A stretch of DNA of 30,000 nucleotides from Dictyostelium firmibasis (taxonomy: Eukaryota; Evosea; Eumycetozoa; Dictyosteliales; Dictyosteliaceae): the NCBI GenBank assembly GCA_036169595.1, contig CM069766.1, positions 2,847,501 to 2,877,500 on the forward strand, in the 5' to 3' direction. The position numbers and the translations under genes were made by a program. The first letter of the stretch is position 1; every line of letters begins with the position of its first letter. The notes beneath the pieces were generated by a model that had not been told where the DNA came from, did not search any database, and saw only the letters and a program-made list of their open reading frames with translations. Below are positions 19,584 through 29,887 of this stretch, piece after piece.

Positions 19584-19784
19584 TTCTAATATAATCTCTC
19601 AATTTATATATATATAGAAAATTTAAAAAAAATCTCGATTATTAAAAATAATTATCAAAATATGAAAATATATATTAGTAATAATTATAAAAATGAAAAC
19701 TTTAATGATAATACAATAACTGTTATTCATCCAAATGCTCCTGTCAAAACGCAAAGATTTGTTCGTGTGCAATATTACCCATAA
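19523..19784 (+). CDS. Small 58-residue protein with a 10-nt first exon
   Basis: Proposed exons 19523-19532 (ATG TTG TTC G) and 19618-19784. The 85-nt intron starts GTATGTAAG, contains a roughly 39-base A run, and ends TATATATATAG. G plus AA makes Glu, and the frame stays open to the TAA at 19782-19784, a total of 59 codons. The protein begins MLFENLKKISIIKNN and ends with a conserved-looking stretch TVIHPNAPVKTQRFVRVQYYP, richer in C/G codons than the surroundings. A shorter reading would start at the in-frame ATG at 19662 (40 residues). No signal peptide or membrane segment. Not recognised. The good donor, the frame match and the coding-like 3' half support it. Confidence 0.65.
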
Positions 19785-19825
19785 TTAAAAAAAATATACA
19801 TTGATTTTTTTATTGTAAATTATAT

Positions 19826-19850
19826 TCCCGTTCCGGAATGCTCCCTCCAG
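19826..19850. other. Short G/C-rich patch
   Basis: About 60 percent G+C over 25 bases (with TTCCGGAA and CTCCCTCCAG) in DNA that is otherwise nearly all A/T. It is 42 bp past the small gene's stop and about 170 bp before the ATG of the NTF2-like gene. It could be a 3' UTR signal, a promoter element or part of a small RNA. Confidence 0.4.
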
Positions 19851-20020
19851 AAATTTTTTTTTTAAAAAATAAAAAAAATAGAAAAAAAATAAAATAAAAA
19901 AAATAAAAAAAACTGATTTTTTTTCACTATTTAAAATTATTTTTTTTTCATTATAAACAAAAACATTAAATTAAAAAATCTTATTTATAAAGTAATAATT
20001 AAAAAAAAAAAAAAAAAAAA

Positions 20021-20485
20021 ATGTCAGTTAAAGAAAATTTAGAAGCTATCATTAAAGGAATTCAAGATAATAAAATCTTAGAAGCCTTTGATAAATATTA
20101 CCATAATGTAAGTAATTTTTTTCACTGAAAAAAAAAAAAAGTAAAAAAAAAAAAAAAAGAATTTCCAAAGTACTAATTTTTCTTTTTTATTAAAAAATAA
20201 TAAAAAATAAAAATAAACAAATTATAAAAACAGGATGTTGTAATGTACGAAAAAGGTGATTCAACCAATCGTGTTGGTAAAGAAGCAAATCGTAAAGCTG
20301 AGGAATCATTTGTTAACAATGCTACTATTCATGAAGCAAAAGTGACCAAAGTCTTAGTTGATGGTAATAACACTGCCTATGAAATGTTTATGGACTTCAC
20401 CTATGGTGGTCATAAAGTAGCTAAAACTCAATGGGCTCTACAAGAATGGAAAGATGGAAAAGTCATTAAAGAAGAATTTTACTAA
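20021..20485 (+). CDS. NTF2/SnoaL-like small protein, copy 1
   Basis: Two exons, 20021-20107 and 20234-20485, give 112 residues. Donor GTAAGT, acceptor AAAAACAG, phase 0. The first exon begins MSVKENLEAIIKGIQ and the second starts DVVMYEKGDS. The length and pattern fit the NTF2-like (SnoaL/limonene-epoxide-hydrolase-type) cone fold: an N-terminal helix pair, the EAFDKYYHNDVVMYE motif typical of the family ('F..yy..d.v.ye'), a 'R.GKEANRKAEESFV' helix, then four beta strands ending TQWALQEWKDGKVIKEEFY. Such proteins bind or isomerise small molecules or act as stress proteins; the ligand is unknown. It is soluble and cytosolic by appearance. Its inverted near-copy lies at 20966-21418 and a deleted copy lies between them. 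Confidence 0.9.
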
Positions 20486-20752
20486 ACTATTGAAAAAAAA
20501 CATAATAAATAAATAGTATTTGTATAATATAATTTTTTTTTTTTTTTTTTTTAACCTATTCTATTTTTTTATTTTTTTTTTATTTTTAATTCTTTGTCAT
20601 ATTAATTCTGGAATGTGGAAAAAATAATATCCACAAAGATATTCCAAATTTTTTTTTGATTTTTTTTTTTTTTTAATTTTTTTTTTGATTTAATTTAATT
20701 GAATATAAAAAAAAATTAAAATAAAAAAAAAACTTTTTTTTTTAATGAAACA

Positions 20753-20844
20753 ATGTCAAATAAAGAACATTTAGAAGCTATGATTAAACTCAATGGGCTC
20801 TACAAGAGTGGAAAGAAGGAAAAGTTATTAAAGAATTTTACTAA
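20753..20844 (+). pseudogene. Internally deleted NTF2/SnoaL-like copy
   Basis: It starts with ATG and twelve codons matching exon 1 (MSNKEHLEAMIK), then jumps to sequence matching the last 60-odd bases of exon 2 (from CTCAATGGGCTCTACAAGA through TTTTACTAAACTATTG). The jump removes the rest of exon 1, the intron and most of exon 2, and the junction shares an AAA with both parents, as expected for microhomology-mediated deletion. After the junction the original frame is lost and the read runs into poly-Lys. One GAA codon is also missing near the end. Same strand as copy 1; its 3' sequence past the stop (ACTATTGAAAAAA) also matches copy 1, so copy 1 is its closest source. Confidence 0.85.
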
Positions 20845-20965
20845 ACTATTGAAAAAAAAAAAAAAAAAAAAAAAATTTTGATTAAATAAATAAAAGCTGT
20901 ATATATAAATTAATTTAAAATTTTCATTTTTATTGAGTTTAGAATTTGAGGCAATGTTCTTTTGT

Positions 20966-21418
20966 TTAATAGAATTCTTCTTTAATAACTTTACCATCTT
21001 TCCATTCTTGGATTGCCCATTGAGTTTTAGCTACTTTGTTACCACCATAGGTGAAGTCCATAAACATTTCATAGGCAGTGTTATTACCATCAACTAAGAT
21101 CTTGACAATTTTTGCTTCATGAATAGTAGCATTGTTAACAAATGATTCTTCAGCTTTACGATTTGCTTCTTTACCAACACGATTGGTTGAATCACCTTTT
21201 TCGTACATTACGATATCCTGTTTAATTTTAATGAAGATATAATAAAAAAAAAAAGTAAAAAAAATAAGGTATTAATAGATTTGAATAATAATAATGATTG
21301 TAATAATCAAATATTTTAAAATTGTACATACATCATGATAATATTTATCGAATGCTTCTAAGATTTTGTTTTCTTGAATAGCTTTAATGATTGCTTCTAA
21401 ATTTTCTTTTACTGACAT
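20966..21418 (-). CDS. NTF2/SnoaL-like small protein, copy 2 (inverted)
   Basis: Two exons on the minus strand: 21418-21332, then 21217-20966, giving 112 residues. Donor GTATGT, acceptor TTAAACAG, at the same place and phase as copy 1. The protein differs from copy 1 at nine of 112 positions, mostly conservative (G/A, D/E, N/D, V/I, L/I, H/N, T/V). The introns share no evident similarity, while long blocks of exon 2 are identical even at silent sites. It shares its upstream region with the SPFH gene starting at 21850 on the other strand. Fold and likely role are as for copy 1. Confidence 0.9.
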
Positions 21419-21849
21419 TGTTTTGGTTGTTGATTTTTTTTTTTTTTTGAAAAAGATTGGATGAGTTTTTTTTTTTATGTTTTGAAATTAAAATTTGTGA
21501 ATAAAAATAAAAAAAAATAAAAATAAAAATAAAAATAAAAAAAAAAATATTAAAAAATTTGGCTAATAAAATATCTGAATATATTTTAAAATACTATTTT
21601 TGTAAATATTTTAATTCCATTATAAATCAATAATAAATGAAAAAAAAAAATATATTTACATATAATTTTCAATATTCTTTTTTTAATTTTTTTTTTATTT
21701 TTTTTTATTTTTTGGGCATTATTTTTCTCATTTATATTAATTTTTTTTTTTTTTATTTTTTTTTTTCAAAAAAAAATTTAGTTTTTATATTTTTTTTTTA
21801 TACTTTTTTATTTGTATTTTTTTTTTTTAATCTTCAATAAATTAAAAGA
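21419..21849. other. Divergent promoter region, 431 bp
   Basis: Shared by NTF2-like copy 2 (-) and the SPFH gene (+). It contains an AAAAAT-type array (about 21505-21545) and long T runs with short A-rich leaders on both sides. No distinct factor site was recognised. Confidence 0.65.
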
Positions 21850-23431
<1,582 letters not shown>

Positions 23432-23769
23432 TATAATAAATCAATCACTTGCAACCCCTTGTATATTTCAAAAAAAAAAAAAAAATGGTTTTTTTTATTT
23501 GGGTCGCAAATATCTTTTTTTTTATTTTTAAGTGAAAACGAAGTCTGTCTGGGAACCGGTTGTTGTTGTGTTGATTTTTTTTTTTTTTTTTCAACACGGG
23601 CAAGATATTTTAAAATAAAATTTTTTTTTTTTTATTTATTTTTTTTTTTAAAAGGATATTTTATGTCTTCGTTTTTTTTTTTTTTTTTTTTTTTAGTTTT
23701 TTATTTTTCAAATCACAAAAATTAAAAATAAAATAGTCAGAAAAAAACAAAAGATATAAAAAAAAAAAA
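23432..23769. other. Intergenic region, 338 bp, with nested inverted repeats
   Basis: It lies between the SPFH gene and the ComC-like gene (both +). Inner repeat GTGTTGA/TCAACAC (23568-23574 and 23591-23597) flanks a T run. Outer repeat AAAACGAAG/CTTCGTTTT lies at 23535-23543 and 23667-23675. A G/C-richer patch (GTCTGTCTGGGAACCGG) lies at 23543-23559. Probably the ComC-like gene's promoter. Confidence 0.5.
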
Positions 23770-26430
23770 ATGAAAAAAATAATATTATTTTTTTATTTTT
23801 TTTTTATTGGATATATTTTTAGCCAAAACACTTTTTCTATTTCTAAAAATGCATTTTGGTCCACAGAGGACATAGAATTTAGTCTCACAAATAGTTCACC
23901 ACTAACAAACTATTCTTTGGTTGAGGTTTTTATAACCTATAGTAATAATAAAATACCAATAAAATGTAGTTTTGACCCCCCAACTAGAGAGGTGATTTGT
24001 AAAAAACCAACAACAGCAATAACCCAAGTGATATCAACCATAACCATCAATGATCCATCATTAAAATATCCAGAATTATTAAATATTACATTAATTAACT
24101 TGAGTTCTTCAATTACTCAGAATGGAGCCAATTTAGCTATTGAAGGATCTTTGTTTGACCAATTGAATATAAACGAAATTATGGTTACCAATGGTTCAAC
24201 ATCAGTAGAAATAATTCAAGTAAACTCAACGAAAATTATAGTTTCTTTAGCAAATTTACCGTCATACAGTGTTGGAACATTTACTTTTTATTATGGTTTC
24301 ATATTGATTGCTACTATTTCCATTGCTCCTCTTAGCTTCTCTCCTTTTATTGTTAGTGCATCTCCACTCTATATTAATGAGAATGATTCAGTAATTATTA
24401 GTGGGGTTTTTTTTGATTCAGAATCTAAATTCTTTATTAATTCTTATTTAAATGCTTCTTTTTCAATCCCTTTTGAATTACATGACCCAAGCACAGCATT
24501 AATTAAAAAAGAAACAATAAAAGCATCAACTATTTCAGGTCCAGCAGAAATTATTTACAAGAGTCTAGCCATTGGTATGTCTAACGCAATTCCAATTTAT
24601 TTTACTCTTCCAATAATTAGTGGTGTTGGTTATGATTTCGAAAAACAAGTATTTCTTATACATGGTAATTTTTTGAATGAAGCAGGCATTTATAATTATC
24701 TTGATGTTAATGGATGCGCCATTACATCTTATCCTTTGCAACCAGACTTTCAAAATTCAACAATGTTGATTTTTAATAATCTAAAGTTAGTGTTTGATTA
24801 TTGTGTATTAAAATGTTTACAATCAAATTCCACTCCCTATATCCTAAATGTTTATCCAGAGTTAAAAGTAATTGATAACTCCATCCCAAGAAAAGGTGGG
24901 GAAATTTATTTTTCTGGCTCATTCCTTACAGAATATACCCTAAAAGGTAATAAAATATATGATATATGGGTAGAGAATTTAAGTCAAACATTATATGCAC
25001 CTTGTAAAAATATTAAACTAATCCAATACCATGGAAATCAGAATTATTTAATGTCATGTTCCATAGATAAATATTTTGAATATCCAATATATTTAAAACT
25101 AAATGGTACAGGTATTACTGAATCAAGATTAGCCATATCTTATCAACCAATAGCAATTGAAACAATATCATCAACATTTTATCAAACTCCGGATATGGTT
25201 ACAATAACTGGTTATTCATTCTGCCCAAAACCATTAATTACAATTGGTGGGAGCAATTGTTCAAATCCAGTGGTAAAATTATCTCTTAATGAATCATATG
25301 ATCAAATTGTATGTGATTTCAAATCAGATGTACAAGGAATTAATATCACACATACAGTTAACATTACATGCGAAACAAATACATATTCATTCGATGCTTT
25401 CCTTTATAAATTAAAGGTTCCTTGCCCAAGTGGTGGTTCATTAAATAAAGAATGTTATGGTAATGGCCAATGTGATGACAACCTTAGAACATGTACTTGT
25501 AATAAAGGATATGCAGGTTTTGATTGTTCAATTGTTCAACCAAAACCATCGATTCCCCCAATTCCTAAAGTTAATGATACCATAACAATCATTGAAACAT
25601 CTGGTACAAAATTCGACATAGGTATTGTTCAAATTAGAGAAGTTACATATGATAATAACATTGAGAAAACATTTAATTTGACTAATTTAAAATGGAATTT
25701 ACAAGATCAAAATTCAGATTTTCAATTTATATACAATACATCATTAAATACCAATTCAAAGGATACTAATAATAAATCTACAATTATTAAAGTTCAAATT
25801 TCTATCAACAATAATTCTGTTGAATCTCAACAATATGATTTCCTTGGCGATATTATTACTATTTTACCAAACTCTGTTAAATATCAAGTTGAAATTCAAA
25901 ATTGGTCATTTAATAACAATTTAAACTCTATTCAACTAATTGTTTTATCTCAATCAAATCCAAAATCAAATTGCGATGAAAATAGCGGCACAACAAACAT
26001 ATTAAAATATGGTGAAGATTCAATTAGAACATTAGAGTTAACACTTTCAAATGGTCAAACATTGGTGGGTACTTTTTCAAATCGTATGAAAATTGATGAT
26101 AGAGTTTTAAGAAGCAAAGTTGAAATCCTTGAAAAAGATCAATTAAATGGTATACCACTAGTAAATAGAGACAGTAATAGTATAGTTTCTGTTATTAGAA
26201 TTAATAATTTTAAAAAAAATGTAATTATAGACCCTTCATTTGGTTTAATAATTTCAGATGATATAAACAAAAATGACTCTTGTAATGAATTTCCCAAATG
26301 GAAAATAGCTGTCATTGTGGTTTGCGGCGCAGTAGGTTTATCAATATTATTTATTGGATCTTTCTTTTTATATAAAAAATTTAAAACATCTTTAATAATT
26401 TTAGAAATTAGATTAAAATTAAAAAAATAG
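23770..26430 (+). CDS. ComC-like membrane protein (TIG/IPT, EGF-like, single TM)
   Basis: An intronless 886-residue protein. A signal peptide (residues 1 to about 18) is followed by a long extracellular part with immunoglobulin-like TIG/IPT-type repeats (about 190-545; cues are VSASPLYINENDSVIISG and the later TPDMVTITGYSFC). One EGF-like module follows (about 552-588, CYGNGQCDDNLRTCTCNKGYAGFDC). A domain with the layout of the ComC C-terminal ectodomain is next (about 600-825, including FNLTNLKWNL, FSNRMKIDDRV and VIIDPSFGLIIS). A single membrane helix (about 844-865) and a short basic tail end the chain. Many N-glycosylation sequons. ComC and its relatives are dictyostelid surface proteins with roles in multicellular development and cell communication. 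The very short cytosolic tail argues against an intrinsic signalling domain. The family call is fairly firm; paralogue identity is unknown. Confidence 0.88.
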   Translation: MKKIILFFYFFFIGYIFSQNTFSISKNAFWSTEDIEFSLTNSSPLTNYSLVEVFITYSNNKIPIKCSFDPPTREVICKKPTTAITQVISTITINDPSLKYPELLNITLINLSSSITQNGANLAIEGSLFDQLNINEIMVTNGSTSVEIIQVNSTKIIVSLANLPSYSVGTFTFYYGFILIATISIAPLSFSPFIVSASPLYINENDSVIISGVFFDSESKFFINSYLNASFSIPFELHDPSTALIKKETIKASTISGPAEIIYKSLAIGMSNAIPIYFTLPIISGVGYDFEKQVFLIHGNFLNEAGIYNYLDVNGCAITSYPLQPDFQNSTMLIFNNLKLVFDYCVLKCLQSNSTPYILNVYPELKVIDNSIPRKGGEIYFSGSFLTEYTLKGNKIYDIWVENLSQTLYAPCKNIKLIQYHGNQNYLMSCSIDKYFEYPIYLKLNGTGITESRLAISYQPIAIETISSTFYQTPDMVTITGYSFCPKPLITIGGSNCSNPVVKLSLNESYDQIVCDFKSDVQGINITHTVNITCETNTYSFDAFLYKLKVPCPSGGSLNKECYGNGQCDDNLRTCTCNKGYAGFDCSIVQPKPSIPPIPKVNDTITIIETSGTKFDIGIVQIREVTYDNNIEKTFNLTNLKWNLQDQNSDFQFIYNTSLNTNSKDTNNKSTIIKVQISINNNSVESQQYDFLGDIITILPNSVKYQVEIQNWSFNNNLNSIQLIVLSQSNPKSNCDENSGTTNILKYGEDSIRTLELTLSNGQTLVGTFSNRMKIDDRVLRSKVEILEKDQLNGIPLVNRDSNSIVSVIRINNFKKNVIIDPSFGLIISDDINKNDSCNEFPKWKIAVIVVCGAVGLSILFIGSFFLYKKFKTSLIILEIRLKLKK

Positions 26431-26496
26431 TTGTAATTATTAAAATTAAAAAAAATTAAAAAAAAAATAAAAAAACAATAAATCTGTGTTGAATTT

Positions 26497-26717
<221 letters not shown>

Positions 26718-26889
26718 AAAGGTGGTATTTTTTTTATTTGTTATAGGTCTGATCTTGATTCACAAAAAAAAAATAAAAAATTAAAAAATTAAAAAATTTA
26801 TTTTCAAAATAAATTTAGTGGTGATAGTGCTAATATATTAGATCTAATATTTAATTAAAAATCATTCTGTTTGTGTATATAATGTTCAA

Positions 26890-26945
26890 GTGTGTGTGTG
26901 TGAGTGTGTGTTTGGGTGTGTGTTTGGGTGTGTTTGGGCGGGTGT
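26890..26945. promoter_or_regulatory. G/T-rich cluster with repeated TTTGGGTGTG
   Basis: A TG run is followed by three spaced copies of TTTGGG(T/C)G at about 26911, 26923 and 26933, ending GCGGGTG. The reverse complement is a row of CACACCCAAA units, the style of the G-boxes bound by GBF in Dictyostelium cAMP-responsive promoters. It is about 435-490 bp upstream of the ATG at 27378. Binding is inferred. Confidence 0.45.
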
Positions 26946-27377
26946 TGTATTTCTATTTTTTTTTTTTTTTTTTTTTTTTTTGTAAAAAATGAAATAAAAC
27001 ATAACAATAAAACAAAAAAAAACAAAAAATGATGGGGTTGTATATAATCACATGCCATGAGATTATTTTTATAAAATCAATTTTAATATATTTACTTCCA
27101 TATATATTTTCTAGATAATCAAATTGTCAGAAAAAACATCACAATCTACACTGTGTGCCAACTATATATCTCAAAGTTGTACTTTCTTTCAACAATATTA
27201 ATCTACACAATTTTTTTTTTTTTTTTCAAATTAAATTTTTAAAAAAATAATAAATTAAAATGATATAAAATAAAAATAAAAATAAAAAATAATTGTAAAA
27301 ACAAAAAAACTATTTAAACAATTCTTTTTTTAAAACAAATAAAAAAAATAAAAAAAATCTTCAACTTAAAAACTAAA

Positions 27378-27666
27378 ATGTCTATCTTTAGTAAGTAAAT
27401 TTAATTAATTTTATAAAAAAATTTTATTTTATTAATTTTAAATTTTTTTATATCTTTTAGAATCAATGATATCAATGACTGGAAGCTCAAATTACATCAG
27501 CAGCCAAACTATTGCCACTAATTATAATAGTCGAAATTCAACTAATCAAACATCAAATTCTTCCACTATGTTTAATTATGAAACATTCAACCCTGCCTTA
27601 CCGGGTGCTCCAATAATAGTCGACCAAAATGGCAATATTATTTGCCTCTATAAAAAAAAGTTTTAA
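27378..27666 (+). CDS. Small 72-residue protein with a 13-nt first exon
   Basis: Exons 27378-27390 (ATG TCT ATC TTT A) and 27461-27666. The intron is 70 nt with a perfect GTAAGT donor and a TATCTTTTAG acceptor. A plus AA makes Lys, giving MSIFKSMISMTGSSNY..., a total of 73 codons. The MSIF-type start followed at once by an intron, and a Ser/Thr/Asn-rich body, are typical of the many small developmental genes of D. discoideum (hssA/2C/7E- and sigN-like in architecture), though I cannot place it in one of those families by sequence. The C-terminal half (FNPALPGAPIIVDQNGNIICLY) is more ordered, with a hydrophobic strand and one Cys. No signal peptide. The G/T-rich box upstream fits developmental regulation. 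Confidence 0.8.
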
Positions 27667-28153
27667 ATTCATAATTATAAACTAATATAAAAAAAAAATT
27701 GTAAAAAAAAAATAAGAAAAAAAAAAACTTTAAAGTTTTGATTTTTATTTAATTACTAAATATTAATTTTTAAAATAAAAAAGTTAATCTTAATAATTCG
27801 AAATAAAAGATTAACAAGTTTTCAACAAATTGTTAAAAAAAAATTTTGAAAAAAAATAGATAAAAATGGTTCCATTTTTTTGTTATTTTTCTTTCAAATA
27901 AAATTTAGTCTTAAAAACAAATTATATAAGATACATCTGGAGTGTTTTCAAAAAAAATTAATAATTAAAAAAAAAGTCTGAAATTAATTTAAAAAAAGTC
28001 TGAAAATTTAAAAAAAAAAAAAAAGAAATCTTATGTGCATATGTGGCTCATTGGCACAAAATGGTGTAATGTGCTCTCATGACATCAATACGTTTGTTGT
28101 AGTAAAAGAAGAAAGTTGAAATGGATAATGATTTATTAAACTGTTTTCGAAAA

Positions 28154-28192
28154 GGGGGAGGGGGAGTATAAATATGGGGGAGGGGGAAGGGG
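28154..28192 (+). other. G-tract cluster, potential G-quadruplex
   Basis: Five G runs in 39 bases: 28154-28158, 28160-28164, 28176-28180, 28182-28186 and 28189-28192, with a TATAAATAT-type segment in the middle. Four or more runs of at least four G within this span meet the usual G-quadruplex pattern. Confidence 0.85.
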
Positions 28193-28218
28193 AACAAACA
28201 ATCGTTTAAAGTTTGTTC
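28192..28218. other. Hairpin GAACAAAC / GTTTGTTC
   Basis: Exact 8-bp inverted repeat with an 11-nt loop, directly after the G-tract cluster and followed by a T run at about 28225-28236. Possible RNA 3'-end structure on the plus strand. Confidence 0.5.
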
Positions 28219-28657
28219 AATTTATTTTTTTTTTTTTAAAAAAATTTTAAAAATTAGTTGGAGTACACATTGATGTAAATCAACTAATTAATCCAAGGGC
28301 GGTATAAAGAAGACACGATGAGTGGGTTGAAATAGGTGATTGATGGCAATAATGAATGCATATAATAATAGAAATTGGTAATTAAAAATGTTAATAATAT
28401 TAAATAGTTATACAATGTTCGTACAATAAATTCTATTGACAAACTAATTATATCACCACTAAAATATTTTCACAATTTTCAATTTCCAATTAAATTATTT
28501 GGTGGTATACACATTTTGGTTGGGGGTTTGAGAGGGTGAGGCGTGTGGACTAATTTTTTTGAAAGAATAAATTGAATTTTTTGAATTTAAACGCTACTAC
28601 TATAACCGGCTACTACAAATAGACATGACTGTCTTCGAATTCAGATATTTAAATCCT

Positions 28658-29231
28658 TTAACATAAAAGATTCTTAATATCTGGTGTGACGCATGTAATT
28701 GGCTTTAGGGTTAAGCTATCATTGTTATGATAGGAATCACCATTATAAGCTCTACATTGAATTGGTTCAATATTAATTTTGTTGGATGGCTGATTAAAAT
28801 GATTATTATTGATGATAATATTTAGATTTGATTTTTTATTATTATTATTATTACAATCACTGCCATTGCTATTATTATTATTTGATAAAGAGAAATTATC
28901 AAACTTATGTTTTTTTGAACCAAAACCAAATGCATATGGTGAACTTGATGATGAATCACTATCAGCGTGTTGAGAATCATCATTACATTCAGCGATATTA
29001 GTGGAATCAGCTGAAGGTCTCTTCTTTGAAACATTTGAAAGGTTTCTGATGATTTCCTCTTCAACATCTTGGTATGATGGAGATGATGTTGGTGAGGTTT
29101 GGGAACTATTACAAGTGATATTTGTAATAGATGAAGATGATGATGCTGAACCACCAACCATACTTGGACCATGACGATGATCTAAACTATGATGGTTATT
29201 GTGGTGGTGTTGTTGGTAGTTGTTGTGGTGG

Positions 29232-29302
<71 letters not shown>

Positions 29303-29792
29303 GCTGTTGCTGTTGTTATTGTTGTTGTTATTGTTGTTGAGATTATGGTGGTAATCTCTTGGGCTTAATGATGATTTCCCAATAATTTTTGGTGACAATT
29401 TACCAATTGGAGATGATAGATTCAAGTCATCACGATTGGAATATTTGAAGTGGGTTGGTGGTAAATGTAATTGTGGTAAAGTTGATGATCTTTCATTATG
29501 TAATGAAAAAGCGTTATATGGGGAACTACCCATATTACTATTGGTGTTGTTGTGGTGGTTGTTATTGTGGTGGTTATTATTGTTACTGTTATTGTTAATA
29601 CTATTACCATTACTACTATTATTACTAGTATTAGTATTATTATTATTACTATTGTGGTGGTTGTTATTGTTGTGGTTGTTATTGTTGTGGTTGTTGTGGT
29701 TGTTATTGTTGTGGTTATTATTGTTGTGGTTATTATTGTTGTGATTATTATTGTTGAGGTTGTTGTGGTTGTTATTGTTATTATTATTGTGG

Positions 29793-29827
<35 letters not shown>

Positions 29828-29829
29828 GG

Positions 29830-29887
<58 letters not shown>

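Larger units (their letters stand above)
27667..28657. other. Convergent 3' intergenic region, 991 bp, unusually G-containing
   Basis: Both flanking genes end here, so no coding promoter is expected. Yet from about 28020 on the DNA is richer in G/C than other spacers: a G-tract cluster (28154-28192), a hairpin (28192-28218) followed by a T run, a TATA-like GGTATAAAG at 28300, and mixed sequence at 28580-28650. I found no convincing open frame or tRNA. It may hold 3' UTRs or a non-coding transcript. Confidence 0.55.

Noticed and set aside
23459-23725. Plus-strand Phe/Lys-rich frame between two genes
   Set aside because: Translation of homopolymers; no coding composition.
28040-28110. tRNA-like A box (TGGCTCATTGG) with a weak B-box match (CATCAATAC) downstream
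   Set aside because: No acceptor-stem pairing and the B box lacks its leading G; I cannot fold a tRNA.
28288-28366. Minus-strand 25-codon frame starting MHSLLPS
   Set aside because: Short, no splice partner, lies in the 3' flank of the right-edge gene; more likely chance.
29533-29533. ATG at 29533 as start of the Asn/His-rich gene
   Set aside because: The frame is open and of the same composition all the way to the window edge, so this ATG is internal.
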